Positions 1 to 8,870 of a stretch of 64,000 nt of DNA are shown here, one piece after another. Location of the stretch: NCBI GenBank assembly GCA_963812475.1, contig CAWEVI010000017.1:14708-78707 (forward strand), in the 5' to 3' direction. This DNA comes from JAMXLO01 sp963812475 (lineage in GTDB: Bacteria; Pseudomonadota; Alphaproteobacteria; Acetobacterales; Acetobacteraceae). The notes under the pieces are model-generated. The model did not search any database. It saw nothing but the letters and a program-made list of their open reading frames with translations, and was not told the DNA's origin. Both the position numbers and the translations under genes were made by a program. Within the stretch, counting starts at the first letter, position 1. Each line of letters starts with the position of its first letter.

Positions 1-10
1 AGCGGTCCGA

Positions 11-175
11 GCGCTCGGATAGTCCGCAAGGAAGGATTTTACACGGAGGGCGAACGAGGGCCACGGGAGAACCACGGAGAACGGATTGCGTGCGCGGTGC
101 ACCAGCCAGATCGGCTCTCCGTGGCCCTCCGCATTCCTCCGTGTTGAAATTCTTGCGTCCTTTCGATCGCACAGG
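11..175. repeat. Dispersed palindromic repeat, copy A
   Basis: A GC-rich stretch of about 130-160 bases that recurs at 10900-11045. Shared blocks include GAACCACGGAGAACGGATTG and CTTGCGTCC. Each copy folds on itself: the left arm (CACGGAGG..., AGGGCCACG..., ACCACGGAG) is matched by its reverse complement on the right (CTCCGTGG..., CTCCGTGT). In this copy the pairing appears to continue outward through the GCAAGGA and TTGCGTCC blocks. There is no protein-coding signal. It may be a MITE-like element or a structured RNA. Confidence 0.7.
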
Positions 176-604
176 CCATTCACCCGATTGCCCAGGACAC
201 CTCAGGCGCTTCGTTTGTGCACCTCGTCCCGCATCCGATTGCCGCTCGCACTGAATCCTTTGATGCCGGCGCGCAATGCATGTTCCTCGCGCTTCAGGCG
301 CTCGAACGTCTTTCACCCGAGCCCTTTTTCCTTGAGGATGCGTTTGACCACAGCGGACACGTTCATGGTTACGAAGTGCCGCACCGGGCTCGTGGTATCA
401 AATCAAAGGCTCGACGTCGCCGCAAAACCGTCATGGCCGTCCCCGGACTTGATCCGGGGAGTGACCCACGACTGTCCGGCACTGGCCACTCACACGTCGT
501 GGCCGGACCTGACCAGGCCTGACCAGGCCTGACCCGGCCATCTGGACCGGCACTGCGGCCTGCACAGGTACGTCACCATTTAGGGCATTCGGACCGGGAC
601 CGGT
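176..604. other. Intergenic stretch with no supported gene
   Basis: I see no convincing gene here. Short open frames exist but lack ribosome-binding sites and recognisable protein character. A half palindrome of the type GTCATGGCCG...GATCCGGGG lies near 430-460, and a short tandem repeat of GACCAGGCCT occurs near 510-535. Confidence 0.6.
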
Positions 605-1228
605 TCAGGGCGGGCCGGTAGGGACGGGTGCGGGGAATCGCGGGGGCGGCGCCGGCGATCTGCGCCGCGCGGCGGCCGCGAGCGGAAACGCCTGGTCGAG
701 GATGTCCTTCACCAGACGGGCGAGGCTGCCGCCGTGTCTGATGATGACAAGGCTCAATTCCCGCCACAGAGGATCGCTCGGCATGATGCCGAGGTCACGA
801 CAGATGTCGGCGATGACGGCGCCGATCGGCCGGCGACGAACCTCGGCGGCGATCTGCGCCGGGGTGGGCAGGCGCGCGAGGCGCGGGTCCGTCTCGGCGG
901 TAGCGGGTGCTGCGGCCGGCCGGGGTGCGCGCAGCCTGGGCTGCGACGGAGCAGCCGGGGGCGCCGCATCCAGGCGGTCGGCGTTGCGGATAAGCCTTGC
1001 CTCCAGCGTGTTGGCGCGGTGCAGGCCGCGGGTGATGCGAGCGAGGATCAGTGCAACGTCGGCAGTGCCGAAGCAGCATATGACGGAGGTGGGGTCGGTA
1101 AAAGCGCGCCGACGGATCGTGGCGGCGAGTTCACGGCCGTAGTCGATGAGCTTGCGGACGAGGGAGAGGAGGGATGCCGAGCGGCTCGGTTGGGTGGGTG
1201 GATCAGAGGCTTCGGCCGCGGCGGACAT
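605..1228 (-). CDS. Hypothetical protein, 207 aa
   Basis: Family not recognised. The frame reads on the minus strand with an Ala/Arg/Pro-rich composition. Residues about 15-75 look helical. A proline-rich linker follows, then a second helical region around 125-180, and the C-terminus is Pro/Arg-rich. There is no signal peptide and no catalytic motif that I can name. It stands alone, with no close partner on the same strand. Whether it is a real gene rests on length and third-position GC only. Because the region is so GC-rich, an opposite-strand reading cannot be fully excluded. Confidence 0.5.
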   Translation of the reverse strand: MSAAAEASDPPTQPSRSASLLSLVRKLIDYGRELAATIRRRAFTDPTSVICCFGTADVALILARITRGLHRANTLEARLIRNADRLDAAPPAAPSQPRLRAPRPAAAPATAETDPRLARLPTPAQIAAEVRRRPIGAVIADICRDLGIMPSDPLWRELSLVIIRHGGSLARLVKDILDQAFPLAAAARRRSPAPPPRFPAPVPTGPP

Positions 1229-1381
1229 GAACAGGATGAGACCATGAGGCGTGGTTGAGTGGCAAGGAATATTTTCCGGTAGGTAGAGAAAGCCGCGGGT
1301 AGATTCCGACCCATACGCGTCACTCGCCCGCCACTGGCGATTTCGGGAAAGCGGACACGCTTGCCCGACCTCCGGCTGCGA

Positions 1382-2014
1382 TCAACCGGCTGAGGTCTTC
1401 CTGACTGCGGCGATATTGTCGTCCGGGGCGCTGACGGTGACGTTCAGGTCCATGATGAGACCGTTAGAAAGGGAATAGACCCAGCCGTGAACACTGAGCT
1501 GCTGTCCACGCGCCCAGGCATCCTGCACGAACACGTCGGTTGCCACGTTGCGCACTTGGCGCATGATGTTCAACTCGCATAGCCGATCCAGTCGCGCGCG
1601 GCCGGGCGGAGTTGCATCCAGCTCGGCGCTGTGCTCGGCATACACCTCGCGGATCGGGTGCAGCCAGTGGTCTACCAGGCCCCGCCGGCGCCCGTCGATC
1701 GCTGCGGCAATGCCGCCGCAGCCGTAGTGGCCGACCACCATGATGTGCTTCACCTTCAACACATCGACCGCAAATTGTAGCACCGACAGATAGTTGGCAT
1801 CCTGCGGCGGCGCGAGATTGGCGACGTTGCGGTGCACGAACATCTCTCCCGGGTCCAGGTCGACGATCTCGTTCGCTGGTACTCGACTGTCGGAGCACCC
1901 GATCCACAGGTATTCCGGCGCCTGTTGGTTTTCCAGGCGCTTGAAAAACCCCGCATCGGCCGCAACCTTGCGCTGCGCCCATGCCCGGTTGTTGGCCTTC
2001 AGGTGATCGAGCAT
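1382..2014 (-). CDS. can: Beta-class carbonic anhydrase
   Basis: It interconverts CO2 and bicarbonate in the cytoplasm, supplying bicarbonate for carboxylations and helping pH balance. The 210-residue product has the beta-class zinc site: Cys40 and Asp42 in CSDSRVPA, and His96 and Cys99 in HYGCGG, with Arg44 forming the Asp-Arg dyad. The length is typical for the family. The ATG at 2014 directly begins the conserved N-terminal helix. It is apparently monocistronic: the upstream side is a repeat-containing gap and the downstream neighbour is a hypothetical gene. The family assignment is secure. Its physiological partner, perhaps a carboxylase elsewhere, is not visible here. Confidence 0.95.
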   Translation of the reverse strand: MLDHLKANNRAWAQRKVAADAGFFKRLENQQAPEYLWIGCSDSRVPANEIVDLDPGEMFVHRNVANLAPPQDANYLSVLQFAVDVLKVKHIMVVGHYGCGGIAAAIDGRRRGLVDHWLHPIREVYAEHSAELDATPPGRARLDRLCELNIMRQVRNVATDVFVQDAWARGQQLSVHGWVYSLSNGLIMDLNVTVSAPDDNIAAVRKTSAG

Positions 2015-2170
2015 CGTAACGTTTCCTCTAGGGATGTCGCTCAGGCCATCAGCCGCGCCGATCGCAGTCTGTGTCTGGCGCTGCTGTTTGCAACCAGGGT
2101 CGGCGGCCGCACGGCAGATCTGATACTAGCGGCCCAAACGAATCACCTTCCGTCACCGCTCGTTCCTTCC

Positions 2171-2248
2171 GTCATGGCCGGGGTTGACCCGGCCATCCGC
2201 CGCAGCGCCAGTGCGGGAGGAGATGGCCGGAACAAGCCCGGCCATGAC
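2171..2248. repeat. Paired palindromic intergenic repeat (REP/BIME-like), copy 1
   Basis: Two inverted units facing each other: GTCATGGCCGG...CCCGGCCATC and GATGGCCGG...CCCGGCCATGAC, separated by about 25 bases. The same arrangement occurs at 10774-10850, and a single unit at 47267-47289. The rest of the gap between 2015 and 2566 shows no gene I can support. Confidence 0.75.
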
Positions 2249-2566
2249 GGTGTAATGGCAGTGAGGAGGGTCAATAGTAACGGCCCCTGGTATGACACCG
2301 CCACCATTGCCCGGCATTGCCCTTGTGAACCACACCCAAATGGCGGGTGCGTGCCGTGCCTGATTTTGACAACTGGACGGTTGAGCCCATTCAGGGCCGT
2401 TGATCGAGGTGCTACCGCGTCACCCCTGCTTATTATTGATAACCTATCTGATCGGGGGGCTCCGCATGGCCCACCGTACCCGATATCCACCCAGAGTCGG
2501 AATTCAAGCACCTTTCGCCGCGACCACCGCCGCCACGTCCTGGATCGTCGCCTTACGACCCTTGCC

Positions 2567-3949
2567 TCAATTCAAAAACATCTTCCCCGGGTTCAAAATC
2601 CCCCGCGGATCCAGCGCCTGCTTCACCGAACGCATCACCGCCAGCGCCTCGGCGCCATGCTCCTGCTCCAGGAACTCGCGCTTGCCGATCCCCACGCCGT
2701 GCTCACCGCTGCACGACCCACCCAGCGCCAGCGCCCGCGCCACGATCTTCTTGTCCAGCTCCCAGGCGCGTTGCAGCCCATCCGGCTCCGGCGGCACCAG
2801 GATCACGGTGTGAAAATTGCCGTCACCGACATGGCCGACGATCGGCGCGGTCAGCCCCGAGGCGGCGATGTCCTCCTTCGCGCCAAGGATCGCCGCGTCC
2901 AGCTGGGAAATTGGCACGATGGCGTCCGTCGCGATGCCCCTATGGCCGGGCTTCAGCGCGAGGCACGCCCACAGCGCGTCATGCCGCGCCTTCCACAGCT
3001 TGCCGCGTTCTGCCGCATCGGTGGCCCAACGGAAGCCCTCGCCATCGTAGCCGGCGGCGATCTCTTCGGCCTGCTGTGCCTGTTCGGCGACCGCTGCCGT
3101 GCTGCCGTGGAATTCGAAGAACAGGCTCGGCAGAGCCTCCAGCCCTTCCAGCTTCGAATAGGCGATGCACGCCGCCATCTGCACCTCGTCCAGCAACTCC
3201 ATCCGCGCGACGGGGATGCCGGTCTGCAGGATGGCGATCACCGTCTCGACCGCGCCGCCCAGCGTGGCAAACTGGCAGGTGGCGGATGACACGGCCTCCG
3301 GGATGCCGTGCAGCCGGAGCTGGATCTCCGTGATGACGCCGAGCGTGCCCTCCGATCCGATGAACAGCCGCGTCAGGTCGTAGCCGGTCGCCGACTTGCG
3401 CACGCGGCCGCCGGTGCGGATCAGCCGGCCATCGGCCATCGCCACCGTCAGGCCCAGCACGTTCTCGCGGATCGTGCCGTAGCGCACGGCATTGGTGCCC
3501 GAGGCGCGCGTCGCGCACATCCCGCCGATGGTGCAGAGCGCGGTGCCCGGATCGACCGGGAAGAACAGGCCCTGGTCGCGCAGGTGCTCGTTGAGCTGGT
3601 CCCGCGTCACGCCGGCCTCCACGCGGCAGTCCATGTCGGCCTGGCTGGCGTCGATGATGCGTGTCATGCGCGAGAGGTCGAGCGTGATGCCGCCGCGCAC
3701 CGGCGTCACGTGGCCCTCCAGCGAGGTGCCCGCACCCCACGCGACCACCGGCACGTGCGCGCCGTTGCACAGCGCGAGCAGACGCGCTGCCTCGTCGGAG
3801 GTTTCGATGAATGCCACGGCGTCCGGGAGCACCGGCGGCTGGGTGTCCTGGCCGTGCGAGTGGTGCTCGCGCAGCGTGGCGTTGGTGGTGATGCGCTCGC
3901 CCAGGAATTCGCGGGCGGCGGCGATCACCGACTGGACTGGCTCGGGCAT
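2567..3949 (-). CDS. FAD-binding oxidase, GlcD / D-lactate dehydrogenase family
   Basis: A flavoprotein that oxidises a 2-hydroxy acid such as D-lactate or glycolate, passing electrons to quinone or cytochrome. The 460 residues show the vanillyl-alcohol-oxidase-type FAD domain (about 37-215, with PVVAWGAGTSLEGH as the pyrophosphate-binding part) and the FAD-linked oxidase C-terminal domain (about 215-455), ending in GEHGVGIGKREFL and LDPRGILNPGKMF, both hallmarks of the family. No iron-sulfur partner (GlcF) lies beside it, which favours a single-subunit D-lactate dehydrogenase over glycolate oxidase. The exact substrate is inference. The hydrolase and transporter upstream are on the same strand but not tightly spaced. 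Confidence 0.88.
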   Translation of the reverse strand: MPEPVQSVIAAAREFLGERITTNATLREHHSHGQDTQPPVLPDAVAFIETSDEAARLLALCNGAHVPVVAWGAGTSLEGHVTPVRGGITLDLSRMTRIIDASQADMDCRVEAGVTRDQLNEHLRDQGLFFPVDPGTALCTIGGMCATRASGTNAVRYGTIRENVLGLTVAMADGRLIRTGGRVRKSATGYDLTRLFIGSEGTLGVITEIQLRLHGIPEAVSSATCQFATLGGAVETVIAILQTGIPVARMELLDEVQMAACIAYSKLEGLEALPSLFFEFHGSTAAVAEQAQQAEEIAAGYDGEGFRWATDAAERGKLWKARHDALWACLALKPGHRGIATDAIVPISQLDAAILGAKEDIAASGLTAPIVGHVGDGNFHTVILVPPEPDGLQRAWELDKKIVARALALGGSCSGEHGVGIGKREFLEQEHGAEALAVMRSVKQALDPRGILNPGKMFLN

Positions 3950-4060
3950 CGGCGGGTCCTTGGCGTATGCGGCGGCAGGATTGGAGCAGCGCCGTCACGC
4001 TGGCAAGCTATGCTCGCGGGCTGGCGGCAGGCCGCGGAACGATGACCTGGCTTCGGCGCC

Positions 4061-4751
4061 CTATCCCTCCACGATCAGCCGCGACAGTTCATCGGCCGCG
4101 GTCACCATGGGATAGTGGCCGGTGTCCAGTTCATGCCACTTGGCGCCAAGCCGATCGGCCGCACGACGCTGGTGTGCCTCGCCCGGGTTCACCGCCTGAC
4201 GGCACCAGATCACCGTCGCCGGCCATTTCTGCTGCCAGAAGCTCGGCAGCTTCACCTTGTCCCGCATCGCCGCGACCGGATGCGGCGTGTAGCGCTCCAG
4301 CGCCCAGGCCTTCGTCGCATCGTCAAGGCCGGCGAACATCCGGCCGGCCGCGTCCTCGCGCGAAGGCCCGGTGGTCAGGTCCGTCGTCACCGCGGTCGGA
4401 CGCTTCACGATGTCGGGGATGCTCTCGCCATCGAACAGCGCCAGCGCATCGGCGAACACCAGCCGTCCGATCCGCTCGCGCGCCTGCTCCGCCGCGCTGC
4501 ACACGACCATGCCGCCGCTGCTGGTGCCGACCAGGACGACGTTTTGCAGGTCCTCGAAGAACAGCAGTTCCGCAATCTCCGCGGCGTGCGTTTCGGTGGT
4601 GATGCCAGGACGCAGCGCATGGCGGCGTTCCGCGCAACCGTCGAGCGACGGCGCGAACACCGTGTGCCCGTCCGCGGCCAGCCGATCGCATCACGCGCTG
4701 CCAGATCCAGCCGCCCTGATACGCGCCGTGGATCAATACGATTGCTGCCAT
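4061..4751 (-). pseudogene. Alpha/beta hydrolase, broken by one frameshift
   Basis: A small serine-hydrolase-like protein (about 230 aa if repaired). The start at 4751 follows a clear GAGGAG site and reads MAAIVLIHGAYQGGWIW, the typical oxyanion-hole HG region. The remainder, with the nucleophile elbow VGTSSGG and the C-terminal catalytic His in DTGHYPM, lies in another frame. Removing one base of the CC pair at 4682-4683 joins them as RVMRSLAADGHTVFAPSL. Its relatives are salicylate-esterase/EstC-like hydrolases, but the substrate is unknown. It sits 10 bases downstream of the transporter gene and probably shares its transcript. It is either a true pseudogene or a sequencing insertion. Confidence 0.8.
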
Positions 4752-4761
4752 TGTCGTCTCC

Positions 4762-6078
4762 TCACGCAAGTGCCGGGGCGCGGAATCGCTCATGCACGAA
4801 CAGCACCGCGATGCCGCTCGCCAGGGCCGCCGCCATCACATAGAAGCTCGGCGCCAGGGGGTTGCCCGTGACGTGCACCAGGAACGTCGCAATATACGGT
4901 GCGAACCCGCCGAAGATCGCCACCGCGAAGCCGTAGCTGACCGACAGCGCCGTGTAGCGAACGTTGGTCGGGAACATCTCCGACAGGATCGTCGAGATCA
5001 CCCCGGTATAGAGCGTCAGCACGGTCTGAGCGGTCGCCTGCACCACCAGCAATCCCCAAAAGTTCGGATGCGTCTGGAGGAACAGGAACAACGGGTACGC
5101 CATGATGAAGGCGAGCACGGCGCAGGCCAGCATCATCGGCTTGCGGCCGACGCGGTCCGACCAATGCCCGACGACCGGCGTCAACACCAGGTAGATCGTA
5201 AGGGCCAGCGTGGTGGACCACAGCGCGTAGCTCAGGTCGATCTTCAGTGTCTGCGAGGCGAAGCTCGGCAGGAACACCAGGAACACGTAGTTGATCACGC
5301 AGCCGATGATCGACAGCCCGAACGCGGCCAGGAACACCCAGCCGTGTGTGGTGAAGGCCTCGACGAGCGGCATGCGGGTGATCGTCTGCGTTGCCACGGC
5401 GCGCTGGAACGCCGGCGTCTCGGCGACGCGGGTGCGCAGATAGTAGCCGACGGGGCCGAGCACGAAGCCGATCAGGAACGGAATGCGCCAGCCCCAGGCG
5501 AAGAAGCTTTCCGGGGTCAGCATGGTTGTGAGGATCGCCGCCGAGAACGTCGCGCACATCGCGCCGATCGCGGTCGCCGCCTGCTGCAGACTGCCGATCA
5601 GCCCGCGCTTGCCGGCGGGCGCATGCTCGACCAGGAACGCCGCCGCGCCGCCCCATTCGCCGCCGGTCGAGAAGCCCTGGAACATGCGGCAGATCACCAG
5701 CAGGATCGGACCGATCAGACCGATCGTGGCATAGGACGGGATCAGCCCGGTGATGCCGGTGGCGGCGGCCATCATCCCGATCGTCACCACCAGCGCCTTG
5801 CGGCGGCCGAAGCGGTCGCCGTACCAGCCGATGACCATCGCGCCCACCGGACGCATCAGGAAGCCGACGGCAAAGGTGGCGAAGCTTGCGAGCAGCGAGG
5901 CGATCGGATCGGTGGAGGGGAAGAACGCGCGCCCGATCGCAACGGCGAAGAAGCCGTAGATCACGAAGTCGAAGATTTCAAATACCTGTCCGATCGCGCA
6001 GGCAATGACGGCGCGGCGGATCGCCACGGCATCTTCCGTCATCCCCATTTTCGACATGGGCTGCGCGAGTTGCTGCAT
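4762..6078 (-). CDS. MFS transporter, metabolite:H+ symporter (MHS) family
   Basis: An inner-membrane proton-coupled uptake protein for a small organic acid or similar metabolite (the ProP/KgtP/ShiA group). About 438 residues with 12 predicted hydrophobic helices. It carries the MHS signature GWYGDRFGRRKAL in the loop between helices 2 and 3, RMFQGFSTGGEWGGA in helix 4, and GHWSDRVGRKP in the central loop. I choose the ATG at 6078, preceded by GGGGGA. An upstream in-frame extension is Arg-rich and unlike the family. It is co-directional with the downstream hydrolase and divergent from the CoA-transferase genes, which suggests a shared catabolic role, but the substrate cannot be read from sequence. 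Confidence 0.9.
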   Translation of the reverse strand: MQQLAQPMSKMGMTEDAVAIRRAVIACAIGQVFEIFDFVIYGFFAVAIGRAFFPSTDPIASLLASFATFAVGFLMRPVGAMVIGWYGDRFGRRKALVVTIGMMAAATGITGLIPSYATIGLIGPILLVICRMFQGFSTGGEWGGAAAFLVEHAPAGKRGLIGSLQQAATAIGAMCATFSAAILTTMLTPESFFAWGWRIPFLIGFVLGPVGYYLRTRVAETPAFQRAVATQTITRMPLVEAFTTHGWVFLAAFGLSIIGCVINYVFLVFLPSFASQTLKIDLSYALWSTTLALTIYLVLTPVVGHWSDRVGRKPMMLACAVLAFIMAYPLFLFLQTHPNFWGLLVVQATAQTVLTLYTGVISTILSEMFPTNVRYTALSVSYGFAVAIFGGFAPYIATFLVHVTGNPLAPSFYVMAAALASGIAVLFVHERFRAPALA

Positions 6079-6191
6079 GACATCCCCCACACGATCGAAC
6101 GAAACTATAGGGAGCGGCGTGCAGCGTGGAAACCCTCGGCGGGCTGGCGCGCTGCCTCGACCGGGACAAAGCCGTAAGCTAGGCTCGCGGC

Positions 6192-6848
6192 ATGATCGAC
6201 AAGTTCGTGCATTCGATGCCCGATGCCATGGCGGGCATCGCCGATGGATCGACCGTGCTGCTCGGCGGCTTCGGCGATGTCGGCATTCCCACACCACTGC
6301 TCACGGGCCTGATCGAGCAGGGCGCGCGCGACCTGACGATCGTGGCGGTCGCCGGCGGGCGCGACGGCAGTGCGATCGAGCAGCTTCTGTCGCTCGGCCG
6401 TGTGCGCAGGCTCATCTGCAGCTTCGTGCGTCCCGCGAGTTTGGCTGCCCGATTGTTCCAGCGTGGCGACCTGGACGTCGACATCGTACCGCAGGGCACG
6501 CTTGCCGAACGCATGCGCGCCGCCGGTGCCGGCATCACCGGATTCTATACGCCGACCGGCGCCGACACGCTGCTGGCGGAGGGTCGCGAGACCCGCGAGA
6601 TCGGCGGCCGACTCTGTCTCCTGGAGTATCCGCTGCCAGGCGATGTCGCACTGATCGAGGCGTGGTGCGCCGATCGCTGGGGCAACCTGACGTATCGCGA
6701 CAGCGCGCGGAACCTCAATCCGGTGATGGCGATGGCCGCCACACTGACCATCGCGATGACGCGCAATGTCGCCGCGTTGGGCGAGATCTCGCCGGAGAGC
6801 GTGGTGACGCCGGGCATCTTCGTCGATCGCGTGCTGCACGTGCCCTGA
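6192..6848 (+). CDS. CoA-transferase, alpha subunit (3-oxoacid/3-oxoadipate type)
   Basis: Subunit A of a heteromeric class I CoA-transferase, which moves CoA from succinyl-CoA or another donor to a carboxylic acid. The 218 residues contain the glycine-rich LLGGFGDVGIPTPL near the N-terminus and the usual subunit-A fold to the end. Eleven bases separate it from the beta subunit, so the two form an operon. Divergent from the MHS transporter, it fits an organic-acid uptake and activation unit. It could act on 3-oxoadipate, acetoacetate or another acid. The sequence alone does not choose. Confidence 0.9.
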   Translation: MIDKFVHSMPDAMAGIADGSTVLLGGFGDVGIPTPLLTGLIEQGARDLTIVAVAGGRDGSAIEQLLSLGRVRRLICSFVRPASLAARLFQRGDLDVDIVPQGTLAERMRAAGAGITGFYTPTGADTLLAEGRETREIGGRLCLLEYPLPGDVALIEAWCADRWGNLTYRDSARNLNPVMAMAATLTIAMTRNVAALGEISPESVVTPGIFVDRVLHVP

Positions 6849-6859
6849 AGGAACAGCGT

Positions 6860-7513
6860 ATGGCGGACTTTGAAATTTCCCCGCTCGATCGCAACGGCAT
6901 GGCCGAACGCGCGGCGCGCGATATACCCGAAGGCTGGCTGGTCAATCTCGGCATCGGCATTCCGACGCATATCGCCGACTTCGTGCCGATCGATCGCGAG
7001 GTGATTTTCCATGCCGAGAACGGCGTGATCGGTGTCGGCCCCGCGCCGGCGCCGGAGAAGGTCAATCCTTACCTGATCAATGCCAGCACGATGCACGTGA
7101 CGTTACGCACCGGTGGCAGTTATGTGCACCACGCCGACAGTTTTGCGATCGCGCGCGGCGGGCATCTGGATCTGTGTGTGCTGGGCGCGTTCGAGGTGGC
7201 CGAGAATGGCGACATCGCCAACTGGGCGCGCTCGGCCGATGAGCCGGTGAAGCAGGTCGGTGGCGCGATGGATCTGGCGATCGGCGCCAAACGGCTGTGG
7301 GTGGTGATGGAACACACCACCAGGGAAGGAGAAACACGCCTGCGGCACCGCTGCACGTATCCGCTGACAGCGAAGGGCGTGGTGACGCGCGTCTATACCA
7401 ATCTTGCGGTGCTGGATGTGACGCCGCGCGGCTTCGTCGTGCGGGACATGATTCCTGGCATGACGCTGGAGAAACTTCAGGCGCGCACCGAGGCCAAACT
7501 TCATTCCCGATAG
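6860..7513 (+). CDS. CoA-transferase, beta subunit
   Basis: The catalytic subunit of the class I CoA-transferase. The 217 residues include HAENGVIGVGP, whose Glu is the family residue that forms the gamma-glutamyl-CoA thioester, after the GIGIPTHIADF segment. The ATG at 6860 follows AAGGAACAG. The length is normal for a separate B subunit. It works with the 6192-6848 product in the cytoplasm. The next gene starts 15 bases on, so a periplasmic binding protein may belong to the same transcript, which is unusual for this family. Confidence 0.9.
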   Translation: MADFEISPLDRNGMAERAARDIPEGWLVNLGIGIPTHIADFVPIDREVIFHAENGVIGVGPAPAPEKVNPYLINASTMHVTLRTGGSYVHHADSFAIARGGHLDLCVLGAFEVAENGDIANWARSADEPVKQVGGAMDLAIGAKRLWVVMEHTTREGETRLRHRCTYPLTAKGVVTRVYTNLAVLDVTPRGFVVRDMIPGMTLEKLQARTEAKLHSR

Positions 7514-7528
7514 GAGGAGGAACTGGCG

Positions 7529-8857
7529 ATGACGACACGCATCACCCGTCGACATGCGATGCAAATCGGCGCCGCCGCGTTGCCTTTGGTGCATATCCGT
7601 ACCGGTCATGCGGCCGGCAAGCTGGCGCTTGCGTTCTGGGACCATTGGGTGCCTGGCGGCAACGACGTCATGACGAAGCAGATCACCGCCTGGGCGCAGA
7701 AGAATCAGGTGGACGTCACCACCGACTACATGAGCGCGGGCAACAAGCTGGTGATCACCGCGGCGGCCGAGGAGCAGGCGAGGACCGGCCACGACGCGAT
7801 CGCGCTGCCGGTTTGGGAAGTGCACAATCACGCCCGCGCGTTCGAACCGGTCGATGATGTGGTGCAGCGGCTGATCGCGAAATACGGTCCGACCAACGAG
7901 GTGAACGAGTATCTCGCCAAGGTGAATGGCCATTGGATGGCGGTGCCGAGCAACTCGGGTTCGCAGAACCAGCCTCCCGTGGGCCGCATCAGTGTGCTGA
8001 GGGACAAGGCCGGGCTGGATTTGCTTTCGATGTATCCGGTCGGCGACGAGTACACGCCAGGTGCCGATGCGTGGACATGGGATGCGCATTTGAAGGCGGC
8101 CGAGGCCTGTCAGAAGGCGGGCATGCCGTTCGCGCTTGGGCTGTCGAATGCCGGTGACTGCGTCGATTTCTGCGGTGCGCTGTTCGCGGCGTACGGCGCG
8201 GAACTCGTCGATGCCAAGGGCAACGTTGCGGTGAAGTCGGACGAGGTGCGGCAGGTGCTGGAATATGGGCAGCAACTCGTGCGGTTTTTGCCGCGCGACG
8301 TGCTGAGCTATGACAGCGCATCGAACAATCGCGCGCTGATCTCGGGACAGAGCGCGCTGATCTTCAACCCGCCCTCTGCCTGGGCCGTGGCAAAGCGTGA
8401 CCAACCGCAGGTTGCGCAGGATTGCTGGACGATCTCCGCCCCGCGCGGACCAAAGGGTCGGTTCGTCGCCTATAATCCGTATTTCTGGGGACTCTGGTCG
8501 TTCAGCCGCAACAAGTCCGCGGCGAAGGATCTGTTGGAGTATCTTTGCCAGCGCGAACAGGTGGAGGAGCGCACCAACGCGGTATCGGGCTTTGACATCC
8601 CGCCGTTCGACAGCATGCTGGACTTCACCATCTGGAACGAGGTCGAGCCGCCGCGTGGCACGGTGTATCACTATCCGATCCGTCCGTCGCACCACGCGCA
8701 CCCGCACGTCGCCGGCACGCCGGCGGCGCCGGACATTGCCATGCAGATCTATAGTCGCGGCACGCAGCCCGCCATGCTGGGGAAACTGCTCAGCGGCCAG
8801 TCCATCCCGCAGGTGATCGCCTGGGCGGAAGAGGAATTGGCCGGCTTCGTTCGCTGA
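7529..8857 (+). CDS. Extracellular solute-binding protein, ABC family 1
   Basis: A periplasmic receptor of an ABC uptake system (sugar/oligosaccharide-type family 1 fold), 442 residues. The N-terminus ITRRHAMQIGAAALPL looks like a twin-arginine signal. Mature regions such as LAFWDHWVPGG and FNPPSAWAVAKRDQP fit the family. The start at 7529 is preceded by AGGAGGAA. No permease or ATPase gene is nearby, so it is an orphan receptor, placed between CoA-transferase and hydrolase genes. It may serve a transporter encoded elsewhere. The ligand is unknown. Confidence 0.85.
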   Translation: MTTRITRRHAMQIGAAALPLVHIRTGHAAGKLALAFWDHWVPGGNDVMTKQITAWAQKNQVDVTTDYMSAGNKLVITAAAEEQARTGHDAIALPVWEVHNHARAFEPVDDVVQRLIAKYGPTNEVNEYLAKVNGHWMAVPSNSGSQNQPPVGRISVLRDKAGLDLLSMYPVGDEYTPGADAWTWDAHLKAAEACQKAGMPFALGLSNAGDCVDFCGALFAAYGAELVDAKGNVAVKSDEVRQVLEYGQQLVRFLPRDVLSYDSASNNRALISGQSALIFNPPSAWAVAKRDQPQVAQDCWTISAPRGPKGRFVAYNPYFWGLWSFSRNKSAAKDLLEYLCQREQVEERTNAVSGFDIPPFDSMLDFTIWNEVEPPRGTVYHYPIRPSHHAHPHVAGTPAAPDIAMQIYSRGTQPAMLGKLLSGQSIPQVIAWAEEELAGFVR

Positions 8858-8870
8858 AGGAGCTTCTTCG

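Noticed and set aside
1832..3289. Long open frame (485 codons) antisense to the flavoprotein gene
   Set aside because: It runs across carbonic anhydrase, a repeat gap and the oxidase on the opposite strand, with no ribosome site or protein family character. It is a by-product of high GC.
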